A model generated the notes under the pieces. The model was not told the origin of the DNA, did not search any database, and saw only the letters and a program-made list of their open reading frames with translations. A program made the translations under genes and the position numbers. A DNA stretch of 27,127 nt, from positions 1 through 27,127 of the forward strand of contig CAJUDL010000046.1 of NCBI GenBank assembly GCA_910585285.1, written 5' to 3'. Positions 8,564 to 14,993 of the stretch are shown piece after piece (position 1 is the stretch's first letter; every line of letters begins with the position of its first letter). This DNA comes from an uncultured Muribaculaceae bacterium. Its GTDB lineage: Bacteria; Bacteroidota; Bacteroidia; Bacteroidales; Muribaculaceae.

Positions 8564-10109
8564 ATGTAGGCTTATTTCTCAGATGAAGATATAATAAGTT
8601 TAATATAACCTGTTTATAGTATGAATGTATAAAGAGAATTCCACCAATGTGGAGTATTATATTTCTCATTATATGGACCTGACGATAATCATTATAAGGT
8701 GAAGATGCATGTGAATATTCTCCATTGATGAGAAGATGTATCTTCGCTATAATTGGTTCTAAATTTGATAGCAAAGATGTGTTTGACAATATTTCTTCTA
8801 TATTGTTTTTGTTGTTCGTATATATTTGTTTGATATCGTTGCCAATTGGATATTCCAAATACTCGTATGCATTGGAAGACATTAAAGAATCCGGCTCAAT
8901 TTTGGACGCACCTAAATATTTGAGTGTATTGCTTAATATTGCAATGCCGTTTATGTTTTCATTGCATAATAAGCTATGGATAGTTTTGAAATATATTATG
9001 TTTAAATCAATATGCTTGGCTTTTAAAATTTTGAAACTAATATGTAACTCGGCAAAAATAAATTTTAAGTGTTTAAACATATATTTGCTGCCAAACCGAT
9101 ATCCTGTTAATAAGTTACTCTGTATAGGAAAGTGTATGGTCGGTATTGTGGTTTGTTTTGATTCGATGTATCTATTCAAATCAAAATATAGTTCTCTTAT
9201 GTTCTGTTCTTTTCCAAATGCATATATGTATAATCCTTGTTTCATAAAAGAATCGCAAGACTCATAAAAAGAATAAAAATTTGTATTATTTTTATAGCAT
9301 ATGTTGTTCATGATGCGTAAAATGAGAATGCTGTCTCTTGATATACAAGTAGTTTCGTTTAAATATATTAAAATCTCATTTTTGTTTTTTCTTTGTAAGA
9401 TTTGATATGATGAATACTCATCGGTCAGTCCGCCAAAAGGATTTATAAAATCTAATAGACTTTTATTGATAGCAGTAATATCTGTATCGTTTAAATAGGA
9501 TTCTAATATGAATATTAATCTATCTTTTACTTTTGGAGACACGGCAGCTGCCACGTGTTTGCCGGCTCCTGAAACACCAGAATATAATGATGCAATTGAC
9601 TTTATAATTTCGAAGAGAGAGAAGATACCATTCTCTTTTGAGGGTGCCCGTTGAAGATTGTTAAAATGAACAGAGAATGTTTTCCGTAAACTCATGATTT
9701 CATCATCATTCATTTTTGGAGTAAAATTTTGTGCCAATTTTTTAGCGGCTTTCAGATTCCCATCTTTGTCATAAATAATGTCACCGTTTTTTATCATGGA
9801 ATGTAGTGCCCTGTCATCCCAATAATTCTGAAAGAAAACCAAATCTGATAATAACCCGAACGGAACAATTATAGGTTGGATAATATGATTCTCGTATATA
9901 ATTTGGTTTATAGAAATTGAATCAATGGAAGACATAACTATGATAATATCTATGTCTGACTCTGGTGTTGCCGTATGATTCGCATAACTTCCTGTCACCA
10001 TGATTCCGGTTACATTTTCTTTTGGGAAATTTTCGCTAACAAACTTTAAAACGAGCGTAACGACCATTTCCCTTGATAAAATCGAGGAATTACATTCTTT
10101 ATGAGGCAT
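8553..10109 (-). CDS. nucleotidyltransferase-domain protein (MNT/ANT-like fold) with a long helical C-terminal region
   Basis: A 518-residue protein with a polymerase-beta-type nucleotidyltransferase domain at the N terminus: G40-S41 in TGSYANHTATPESDIDI, with metal-binding D52 and D54. The third carboxylate expected on a later strand is not obvious (QPIIVPF lies there). Relatives move AMP or another nucleotide to a small molecule, protein or RNA. After residue 120 the protein is mainly helical for about 400 residues, with a small Ala/Gly-rich patch (SGVSGAGKHVAAAVS, about 178-192). I recognise no further domain; a HEPN-like or substrate-binding region is possible. No signal peptide is visible, so it should act in the cytoplasm. 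It overlaps the exporter gene by 11 bases, tying it to the secretion genes. It might modify the exported protein or work with the RNA ligases; neither is shown. Confidence 0.78.
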   Translation of the reverse strand: MPHKECNSSILSREMVVTLVLKFVSENFPKENVTGIMVTGSYANHTATPESDIDIIIVMSSIDSISINQIIYENHIIQPIIVPFGLLSDLVFFQNYWDDRALHSMIKNGDIIYDKDGNLKAAKKLAQNFTPKMNDDEIMSLRKTFSVHFNNLQRAPSKENGIFSLFEIIKSIASLYSGVSGAGKHVAAAVSPKVKDRLIFILESYLNDTDITAINKSLLDFINPFGGLTDEYSSYQILQRKNKNEILIYLNETTCISRDSILILRIMNNICYKNNTNFYSFYESCDSFMKQGLYIYAFGKEQNIRELYFDLNRYIESKQTTIPTIHFPIQSNLLTGYRFGSKYMFKHLKFIFAELHISFKILKAKHIDLNIIYFKTIHSLLCNENINGIAILSNTLKYLGASKIEPDSLMSSNAYEYLEYPIGNDIKQIYTNNKNNIEEILSNTSLLSNLEPIIAKIHLLINGEYSHASSPYNDYRQVHIMRNIILHIGGILFIHSYYKQVILNLLYLHLRNKPTYDI

Positions 10110-10177
10110 GGTAATTTATTTTAAACTAAACAGGAGGTAGCAATGACCGAGAATATAACCCTTTTGTTTAAAAAGAC

Positions 10178-10258
10178 TTAGCCCTCAGAGTTGAAATAAT
10201 CAGGGATTTTAACTTTGTATCTCTTAGGAATGTATAATTCTTTGAGTGATTGAGACAT
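10178..10258 (-). CDS. possible 26-residue peptide ahead of the nucleotidyltransferase gene
   Basis: A short frame (ATG at 10256-10258, TAA at 10178-10180) in the 196-bp gap between two operon genes. The peptide begins MSQSLKELYIPKR and ends DYFNSEG; it is basic in the middle with three tyrosines. It has no double-glycine leader and no cysteine. TATCTTGG at 10276-10283 on the minus strand is one base off TAnnTTTG and would start RNA about 12 bases before the ATG. An in-frame stop sits directly upstream. It could be a real small protein, a precursor peptide or chance; nothing proves translation. Confidence 0.25.
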   Translation of the reverse strand: MSQSLKELYIPKRYKVKIPDYFNSEG

Positions 10259-10305
10259 TTATATGTCAAATTGTCCAAGATAAAATGTTTCGATTGCTCA
10301 ACTGG

Positions 10306-10836
10306 TTAGAACTTCTTGTTTGCAAGTATTAAAAATTGATTATATATTTGACACGGGGGGAATTTAATCATTTTAGCATTCCTCATAAAAGAATCGATAG
10401 CATGTAAATTATAAGATTCCTTATCTCCCATACACAGAGAAACATATGTAATATCTCCGTTGGGTGAGACCGTTACGCGAATTACACCGACTTTTTTCGT
10501 TGAATCCACAAATCCTATGATTGCTGCATATAATTGTTTTATTTTGCGGCGCGATTCACTTGCTTCTTGTTCGTATTCTGTTCCCCCACATGAGAAATCA
10601 TAAAGCTCTCGAGCTGAATAGCCGGGGTTAAGTTGTTTTGGGGTATAGTATTTCCCCAGCTCAAAAATTATGCTTTTGTCCTTTGTAAAATTAAATGATA
10701 TCGTATCGTTTAAATTTATCTTGTTTGCAGTTGTGGCGCATAAATTGGCGCATTCATTTTTATTCTGAGAATAAATAGATTGCGATAGCATTAAAAGAAT
10801 GCATGATACTATAAGGTTGAAATTTTTGTACTGCAT
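10306..10836 (-). CDS. secreted Cys-containing protein with a TonB-C-terminal-like domain
   Basis: A 176-residue protein beginning with a clear signal peptide (hydrophobic residues about 8-20, cut probably near IYSQ), so it should be exported to the periplasm by the Sec route. The mature part has five cysteines: two in NECANLC near residue 31, then CGG near 84, and two later. The last 60 residues resemble the TonB C-terminal fold as found in Bacteroidetes: GVIRVTVSPNGDITYVSL, a helix, then MIKFPPCQIYNQF. There is no membrane anchor or Pro-rich linker, so it is not an ordinary TonB. It starts 19 bases after the double-glycine protein gene ends, which suggests a periplasmic partner or an immunity-type protein for that cargo; this is inference. 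The family call rests on pattern only. Confidence 0.65.
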   Translation of the reverse strand: MQYKNFNLIVSCILLMLSQSIYSQNKNECANLCATTANKINLNDTISFNFTKDKSIIFELGKYYTPKQLNPGYSARELYDFSCGGTEYEQEASESRRKIKQLYAAIIGFVDSTKKVGVIRVTVSPNGDITYVSLCMGDKESYNLHAIDSFMRNAKMIKFPPCQIYNQFLILANKKF

Positions 10837-10855
10837 AATAAAAATTGTCTATTGA

Positions 10856-11635
10856 TTAAACATATTTTATGTTAAAATAATCGAATAATATTTCCCAATT
10901 CCAATCAAAATCTTTGGGAAGGTTGCCTTGATATCTATCCTCGAATGAAAAAGTTTCTTTAAATGCGTCAAATAGTTCTTCAAAATGTTCAAGGAAGTAC
11001 TCCATGTTTATCACATCTTCTCCATCTTGCCAAATGAAAAGTCCTCCACTCATTATTTCATTATATAGTGGGTCATTAAAATTGTTTCCACTACCTCCAT
11101 TAACCTGCATCCCCCATAACTCACCCATTAGATGTTCTTGAAACTCAAGTGCCGCATGAGAATCGGGTTTCCCCACCATATTCAGATGATCTTGAACTGC
11201 ATGGACGCATTCCTTTATGAAAGTAGACATTTTAGTTTCCTTCAAAGTTATTGTTAACGTATTCGGATCGTATTGTCCCGTCTCCTTTATTGTCGGATCC
11301 AGAAAGAAGCGTATATTGGAGTTTTTTATTAATTCTGCTAATTTAGGATATTGAGACAGATAGCCGTTGATCTGAGCGTAAAAATTCCGATTTTCTTCAT
11401 AGGAGAGGTCTTCATTGCCGTATGGTCCGTCTTGATCGAAATCTTCATAATCGGGATTGTTTCGTTGGTCGTCGTCATCGTCAGTTTCCGGGTCATCTCT
11501 CTCCGGTTCGTAATTATCCGGGTAGACTACAACCTCCGGGAGATAAGTGCCCATACCGCCTAATAATTGTATACCTTCACTCAATGTCAACTCTGGTAAC
11601 TCAAGTTTTAATTGGTCTAAAGATTTTTTTTTCAT
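10856..11635 (-). CDS. double-glycine-leader protein with acidic linker and degenerate metallopeptidase-like domain (candidate exported cargo)
   Basis: Read from the ATG at 11633-11635, the protein has 259 residues. Residues 1-27 look like a C39-peptidase leader: a basic start (MKKK), then LTLSEGIQLLGG, with cleavage expected after G27. The core opens with LPEVVVYP, then a very acidic stretch (about 36-75, with a run of five Asp), then a globular domain of about 180 residues. In that domain FIKECVHAVQDH (about 172-183) resembles the HExxH helix of zinc peptidases, but the first His is Lys, and HAALEFQEHLMGEL follows where a third ligand would lie. It is probably inactive or repurposed. An upstream ATG at 11645-11647 is in frame, but the predicted RNA start (about 11655) is only about 8 bases from it, and leaders of this kind usually begin MKKK, so I prefer the inner one. 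It is the first gene of the operon and the likely substrate of the exporter. Confidence 0.75.
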   Translation of the reverse strand: MKKKSLDQLKLELPELTLSEGIQLLGGMGTYLPEVVVYPDNYEPERDDPETDDDDDQRNNPDYEDFDQDGPYGNEDLSYEENRNFYAQINGYLSQYPKLAELIKNSNIRFFLDPTIKETGQYDPNTLTITLKETKMSTFIKECVHAVQDHLNMVGKPDSHAALEFQEHLMGELWGMQVNGGSGNNFNDPLYNEIMSGGLFIWQDGEDVINMEYFLEHFEELFDAFKETFSFEDRYQGNLPKDFDWNWEILFDYFNIKYV

Positions 11636-11660
11636 ATTAAATTGCATTTGTTTTCTCTTG

Positions 11661-11690
11661 CAAAGTTATAATAAAATATTTTAGAACAAA
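11661..11690 (-). promoter_or_regulatory. promoter of the secretion/RNA-ligase operon
   Basis: On the minus strand TTTG (11687-11690), 18 bp, then TAACTTTG (11661-11668) matches the Bacteroidetes primary sigma consensus. RNA should start near 11655, about 20 bases before the preferred ATG of the double-glycine protein. No operator-like repeat is visible beside it. Confidence 0.65.
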
Positions 11691-11875
11691 AAAAACAAAT
11701 AAATGTTAAAATATATTAAATTGATTTTAAATATCGCTGTTGTTGTACCATAAATCGTATCTATTTATTGTTTTGTCTTCTTGTATTTTGGTTTGATTGT
11801 AGTTCAGACGCAACAATCACTTAACTCGTAGTCTTAATGAAAGCCGATTGTTTAGTAGATTGATGTATTAAATTC

Positions 11876-11913
11876 ATAAAAAGAGAAAGGCGTGATAAAA
11901 ATCACGCCTTTCT
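11876..11913 (-). terminator. rho-independent terminator of rpsB-tsf
   Basis: A perfect 13-bp stem (AGAAAGGCGTGAT at 11884-11896 with ATCACGCCTTTCT at 11901-11913) closes on a four-base loop. In the minus-strand RNA it is followed by CTTTTT, a good U tract. It lies about 50 bases after the tsf stop codon. Confidence 0.9.
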
Positions 11914-11924
11914 TGTATCAAATC

Positions 11925-11959
11925 TAAAGCCTAAGGCCTAAGGCCTAAAGCCTAAAGCC
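11925..11959. repeat. heptanucleotide tandem array, five TAARGCC units
   Basis: Five adjoining 7-base units, TAAAGCC, TAAGGCC, TAAGGCC, TAAAGCC and TAAAGCC, lie between the tsf stop codon (11964-11966) and the terminator. The AGGCCT cores are self-complementary. A second, unrelated heptamer array follows the NfeD-like gene at 26812. Confidence 0.9.
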
Positions 11960-11963
11960 TCGA

Positions 11964-12956
11964 TCAATCCTGATTGAGGTTTACGCGCTTGAACTCTACA
12001 GCTACAAGACCTTTCATCTCTTTGTCGAGATACTGACCAACTGTGAGAGTTGCATCGCGGTGGTATTCCTGCTCGAGAAGCACGTTCTCTTTGTAGTATT
12101 TGTTGATACGACCGTTAACGATGTTGTCGATCATCTGCTGGGGAAGGTTAGCAGCTTTCTTCTCTGCAGCTTCTGCCATGATCTCGCGAGCCTTGGCAGC
12201 GTCTTCCTCTGTGATCCAACCCTTGGTGATGTTGGATGCAATGTGATCATCGCTGTCGAAGTGGTTGGGATTGAAGCCAGCTTTCTTAAGAGCAGCCTCA
12301 ACAGCTTTGTGAACCTGCTCTGTCTTGGTTTTCTCAATAGCCACGTTCTTCTCTTCTTCAATAACAGCAGCGGGAACAGCCTCGCGGTTTACTGCCACAG
12401 GATTCATGGCTGCAACCTGCATTGCTACCTCTTTGCCAACTTCTGCGGAAACACCCTCAAGGTTGAAACCTACGATAGTGGCAAGCTTGTTGCCGAGGTG
12501 ATCGTAAGAAGCTACGCTGGGAGCTGAGATGCACTCGTAAGCACCGAGTTCCATCTTTTCGCCTGTCTTACCGATCTCGTCAGTGATGTGCTCTTCAACT
12601 GTGCGGTCGTCAAGCTTGAGAGCTTTAACCTCGTCGAGAGTCTTTGCACCGGCAGCAACAGCTGCGTCGAGAATCTGTTTTGTAAGAGCGCGGAATGACT
12701 CGTTCTTTGCAACGAAGTCAGTTTCGCATTTGAGAGCCACGATGGCAGCGAAACCTTCTTTAACAGCTGAGAGAACGCAGCCCTCTGCTGCCTGACGGTC
12801 TTCGCGTTTTGCGGCTACTGCCTGACCTTTTTTGCGGATGATCTCAATGGCTGCCTGAATGTCGCCATTGGTTTCTGCAAGAGCGTTCTTGCAGTCCATC
12901 ATGCCTGCGCCGGTCATATTGCGCAGTTTTTTGATATCTTCTATACTAACTGCCAT
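11964..12956 (-). CDS. tsf: translation elongation factor Ts
   Basis: EF-Ts frees GDP from EF-Tu so that it can bind GTP again. The 330-residue protein opens with the UBA-like domain and family signature (LRNMTGAGMMDCKNAL, about residues 11-26), followed by the conserved KCETDFVAKNESF stretch (about 76-88) that lies in the EF-Tu-binding core. The length fits Bacteroidetes EF-Ts, which are longer than the E. coli protein. It begins 27 bases after rpsB ends, the usual pairing, and is closed by a strong terminator. Codon use and G+C are plainly higher than in the island next door. Confidence 0.97.
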   Translation of the reverse strand: MAVSIEDIKKLRNMTGAGMMDCKNALAETNGDIQAAIEIIRKKGQAVAAKREDRQAAEGCVLSAVKEGFAAIVALKCETDFVAKNESFRALTKQILDAAVAAGAKTLDEVKALKLDDRTVEEHITDEIGKTGEKMELGAYECISAPSVASYDHLGNKLATIVGFNLEGVSAEVGKEVAMQVAAMNPVAVNREAVPAAVIEEEKNVAIEKTKTEQVHKAVEAALKKAGFNPNHFDSDDHIASNITKGWITEEDAAKAREIMAEAAEKKAANLPQQMIDNIVNGRINKYYKENVLLEQEYHRDATLTVGQYLDKEMKGLVAVEFKRVNLNQD

Positions 12957-12983
12957 ATCAGTTTTTTGTTTTAAGGATTTGGA

Positions 12984-13823
12984 TTAAGCCTCAGCGGCTT
13001 CCTCTTTTACTTCCTCTTTTACCTCAACCTCAGCGGGGGCTGCGGCGCGCTCTTCGTTGCGGCGAACGCGACGGCGTTTGCCGGGAGCTGCTGCTTCTCC
13101 CTCTTCTTTCTCTTCAGGAGCGTCGATTTTCTCAACCTTGCGTTCCTCAAGACCCTCAGCCATTGCTCCGCAAACAGCGTCAAGGATAACCTCGATGCTC
13201 TTTGATGCATCATCGTTGGCAGGGATTACGAAGTCTACGTTCTCGGGGTTGGAGTTTGTATCAACGATAGCGAATACAGGGATGCCGAGACGGTTTGCCT
13301 CTGCAACTGCGATGTGCTCTTTGAGCACGTCAACAACGAAGAGGGCAGAGGGAAGGCGACCAAGGTCAGCGATTGAACCGAGGTTCTTCTCGAGTTTTGC
13401 GCGCTGACGGGTGATCTGAAGTTTCTCACGCTTTGAAAGGTTGTCGAAAGTGCCGTCTTTTTCCATCTTGTCGATGGTGGTCATTTTCTTCACAGCCTTG
13501 CGGATAGTGGGGAAGTTGGTGAGCATACCGCCGGGCCAGCGCTCAATAACATAAGGCATGTTAACTGATTTTGCTTTCTCAGCGATAGTCTCTTTGGCCT
13601 GTTTCTTAGTAGCAACGAAGAGAACTTTCTTGCCGCTCTTTGCGATCTGCTTGAGAGCTGCGGCTGCCTCTTCGATCTTAGCTGCCGTTTTATAGAGGTC
13701 TATGATGTGGATACCATTGCGCTCCATGAAGATGTAAGGAGCCATTGCGGGATTCCATTTGCGTTTGAGGTGACCGAAATGACATCCTGCCTCGAGGAGT
13801 TGGTCAAATGTTGGTGTTGCCAT
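12984..13823 (-). CDS. rpsB: 30S ribosomal protein S2
   Basis: The 279-residue protein carries the S2 core from the start (FDQLLEAGCHFGHLKRKWNP), KKVLFVATKKQAKE, RWPGGMLTNF, and GIPVFAIVDTNSNP near 185. The last 45 residues are a low-complexity tail, alternately basic (KRRRVRR) and acidic (KEEVKEEAAEA), beyond the globular S2 fold. S2 joins the small subunit late and helps recruit S1. The gene lies 94 bases after rpsI and is followed at once by tsf, as in most bacteria. Confidence 0.97.
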   Translation of the reverse strand: MATPTFDQLLEAGCHFGHLKRKWNPAMAPYIFMERNGIHIIDLYKTAAKIEEAAAALKQIAKSGKKVLFVATKKQAKETIAEKAKSVNMPYVIERWPGGMLTNFPTIRKAVKKMTTIDKMEKDGTFDNLSKREKLQITRQRAKLEKNLGSIADLGRLPSALFVVDVLKEHIAVAEANRLGIPVFAIVDTNSNPENVDFVIPANDDASKSIEVILDAVCGAMAEGLEERKVEKIDAPEEKEEGEAAAPGKRRRVRRNEERAAAPAEVEVKEEVKEEAAEA

Positions 13824-13917
13824 TTGTTTTTTGATTTGTTTACGTTCTTTTTAAATACAATCCGGAAGTAGGGAACGTGTCCATCTTACGAATTTAGATG
13901 CTAAACACAATAATATA

Positions 13918-14304
13918 TTAACGTTTCGAGAACTGGAAGCGTTTGCGTGCTTTGGGACGTCCCGGTTTCTTACGCTCTACAGCGCGCGGGTCGCGAGTCA
14001 TGAAGCCTTCTGCACGGAGGGCAGATTTGTCTTCGGGGTTGATCTTCACCAGAGCGCGGGCGATGGCGAGACGAAGAGCCTCAGACTGTCCTTTGTAACC
14101 GCCGCCATCGAGATGAGCATAGATGTCGTATTTCTCTACGCAATCGAGAGTTGTGAGCGGCTGTTTTACGATATACTGAAGAATCGAAGAGGGGAAATAT
14201 ACATCCAGAGGACGCTTGTCGATTGTGATTTTACCTGTACCCTCGGTAAGATAAACTCGAGCTACGGCTGCTTTACGGCGGCCAATTGCATTTACTTTTT
14301 CCAT
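13918..14304 (-). CDS. rpsI: 30S ribosomal protein S9
   Basis: The 128-residue protein is full length for S9. It starts with NAIGRRKAAVARVYL and ends with the conserved basic tail (GRPKARKRFQFSKR) that reaches the P-site tRNA anticodon. GGGYKGQSEALRLAIARAL (about 67-85) is the usual S9 core. It begins 8 bases after rplM stops and is certainly co-transcribed with it. Confidence 0.97.
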   Translation of the reverse strand: MEKVNAIGRRKAAVARVYLTEGTGKITIDKRPLDVYFPSSILQYIVKQPLTTLDCVEKYDIYAHLDGGGYKGQSEALRLAIARALVKINPEDKSALRAEGFMTRDPRAVERKKPGRPKARKRFQFSKR

Positions 14305-14312
14305 CTTCTTTC

Positions 14313-14792
14313 TTATTTCATTTTATTGATGTCGATTACTGTCGGGTTTACATCGGCGAAAGGATGCTCTGCGCCATTGTAAACGTAAAGGTTGTTGAGC
14401 TGTGCTGCACCAAGTTTGGTCTTGGGAAGCATGCCTTTTACCACCTTGATGAAGAGGGGGTGTTTGCCGGCTTTGATGGTGGCTTTCTTTGATTTTGCCA
14501 TGAGGTCAGCGGGAGTGAAGACGCGCTGTCCGCCGGGATAGCCGGTGTAGCGAAGGTATTCGCGTTTTGTCATTTTGTCACCATTGAGCACAACCTTGTC
14601 GGCATTGATGATGATAACGTTGTCGCCACAATCAAGGTTGGGCGTGAAGCTCGGTTTGTTTTTGCCGCGAAGAATCTTGGCAACTACTGAGCAAAGACGG
14701 CCGAGCACTTGGTCGGTAGCGTCGATAACCACCCAATTCTTGACGATAGTCTCAGGAGTGGCTGAAAGTGTCTTATAGCTTAAAGTATCCAC
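14313..14792 (-). CDS. rplM: 50S ribosomal protein L13
   Basis: A 159-residue L13 with the family landmarks WVVIDATDQVLGRL (about 20-33), ILRGKNKPSFTPN, DCGDNVIIINADKV, and KVVKGMLPKTKLG near 117-129. The start codon is GTG (14790-14792); no ATG lies in a better place and the N terminus matches Bacteroidetes L13 proteins. L13 is an early-assembling large-subunit protein. The gene has its own promoter and a leader of about 110 bases with a hairpin, and leads the rplM-rpsI pair. Confidence 0.97.
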   Translation of the reverse strand: MDTLSYKTLSATPETIVKNWVVIDATDQVLGRLCSVVAKILRGKNKPSFTPNLDCGDNVIIINADKVVLNGDKMTKREYLRYTGYPGGQRVFTPADLMAKSKKATIKAGKHPLFIKVVKGMLPKTKLGAAQLNNLYVYNGAEHPFADVNPTVIDINKMK

Positions 14793-14902
14793 TTTTAACT
14801 TTAATGTTTAAATTAATGTTTCTAAATGCCACAAAATTAAGCGGTTGGTCGGCCAAAACCAACGGTGCCCCTTTTTGCAGCCAACTAATTTGGATAAAAT
14901 CG
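14793..14902 (-). promoter_or_regulatory. rplM leader, possible L13-binding mRNA leader
   Basis: This is the untranslated leader between the predicted RNA start and the GTG of rplM. It contains a hairpin with stem GTTGGT (14844-14849) and ACCAAC (14858-14863), plus AT-rich flanks. Ribosomal-protein operons often carry leaders bound by one of their own products, and candidate L13 leaders have been proposed in Bacteroidia. I cannot verify the match here. Confidence 0.4.
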
Positions 14903-14907
14903 GCTCG

Positions 14908-14938
14908 CAAAATTACAAAAAAAATCCCTAACCACAAA
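14908..14938 (-). promoter_or_regulatory. rplM-rpsI promoter
   Basis: On the minus strand TTTG (14935-14938), 19 bp, then TAATTTTG (14908-14915) fits the Bacteroidetes consensus closely. RNA should start near 14902. Confidence 0.65.
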
Positions 14939-14993
14939 ATTGTCAGTGTTTTTTATTTCAATTTTCTATTTAAATGGAGTTCAAGGTGGAAAA

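Larger units (their letters stand above)
11648..11963. other. 316-bp gap between the island operon and tsf
   Basis: From right to left it holds the heptamer array (11925-11959), the tsf terminator (11884-11913), about 170 AT-rich bases (roughly 11700-11870) in which I see no gene, repeat or attachment-site-like direct repeat, and the operon promoter (11661-11690). The drop in G+C across this gap marks the right-hand border of the island. Confidence 0.6.

Noticed and set aside
10129..10180. A strong AGGAGG ribosome-binding-like site followed by ATG on the plus strand (ATG at 10143).
   Set aside because: The frame is only 12 codons long, lies against the operon, and Bacteroidetes depend little on such sites.
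10199..10220. TAACTTTG on the plus strand, a match to the -7 consensus.
   Set aside because: It has no plus-strand gene ahead of it and no good upstream box; such 6-base matches are expected by chance in AT-rich DNA.
10290..10325. Text resembling part of a tRNA (GCTCAACTGGTTAGAAC).
   Set aside because: No acceptor or anticodon stem can be drawn, and the second half is the 3' end of the TonB-C-like gene.
11925..11959. The heptamer array considered as a CRISPR-like array.
   Set aside because: Units adjoin with no spacers and are only 7 bases long.
12060..13429. Long open frames opposite tsf and rpsB.
   Set aside because: They are antisense shadows of conserved ribosomal genes and have no family features.
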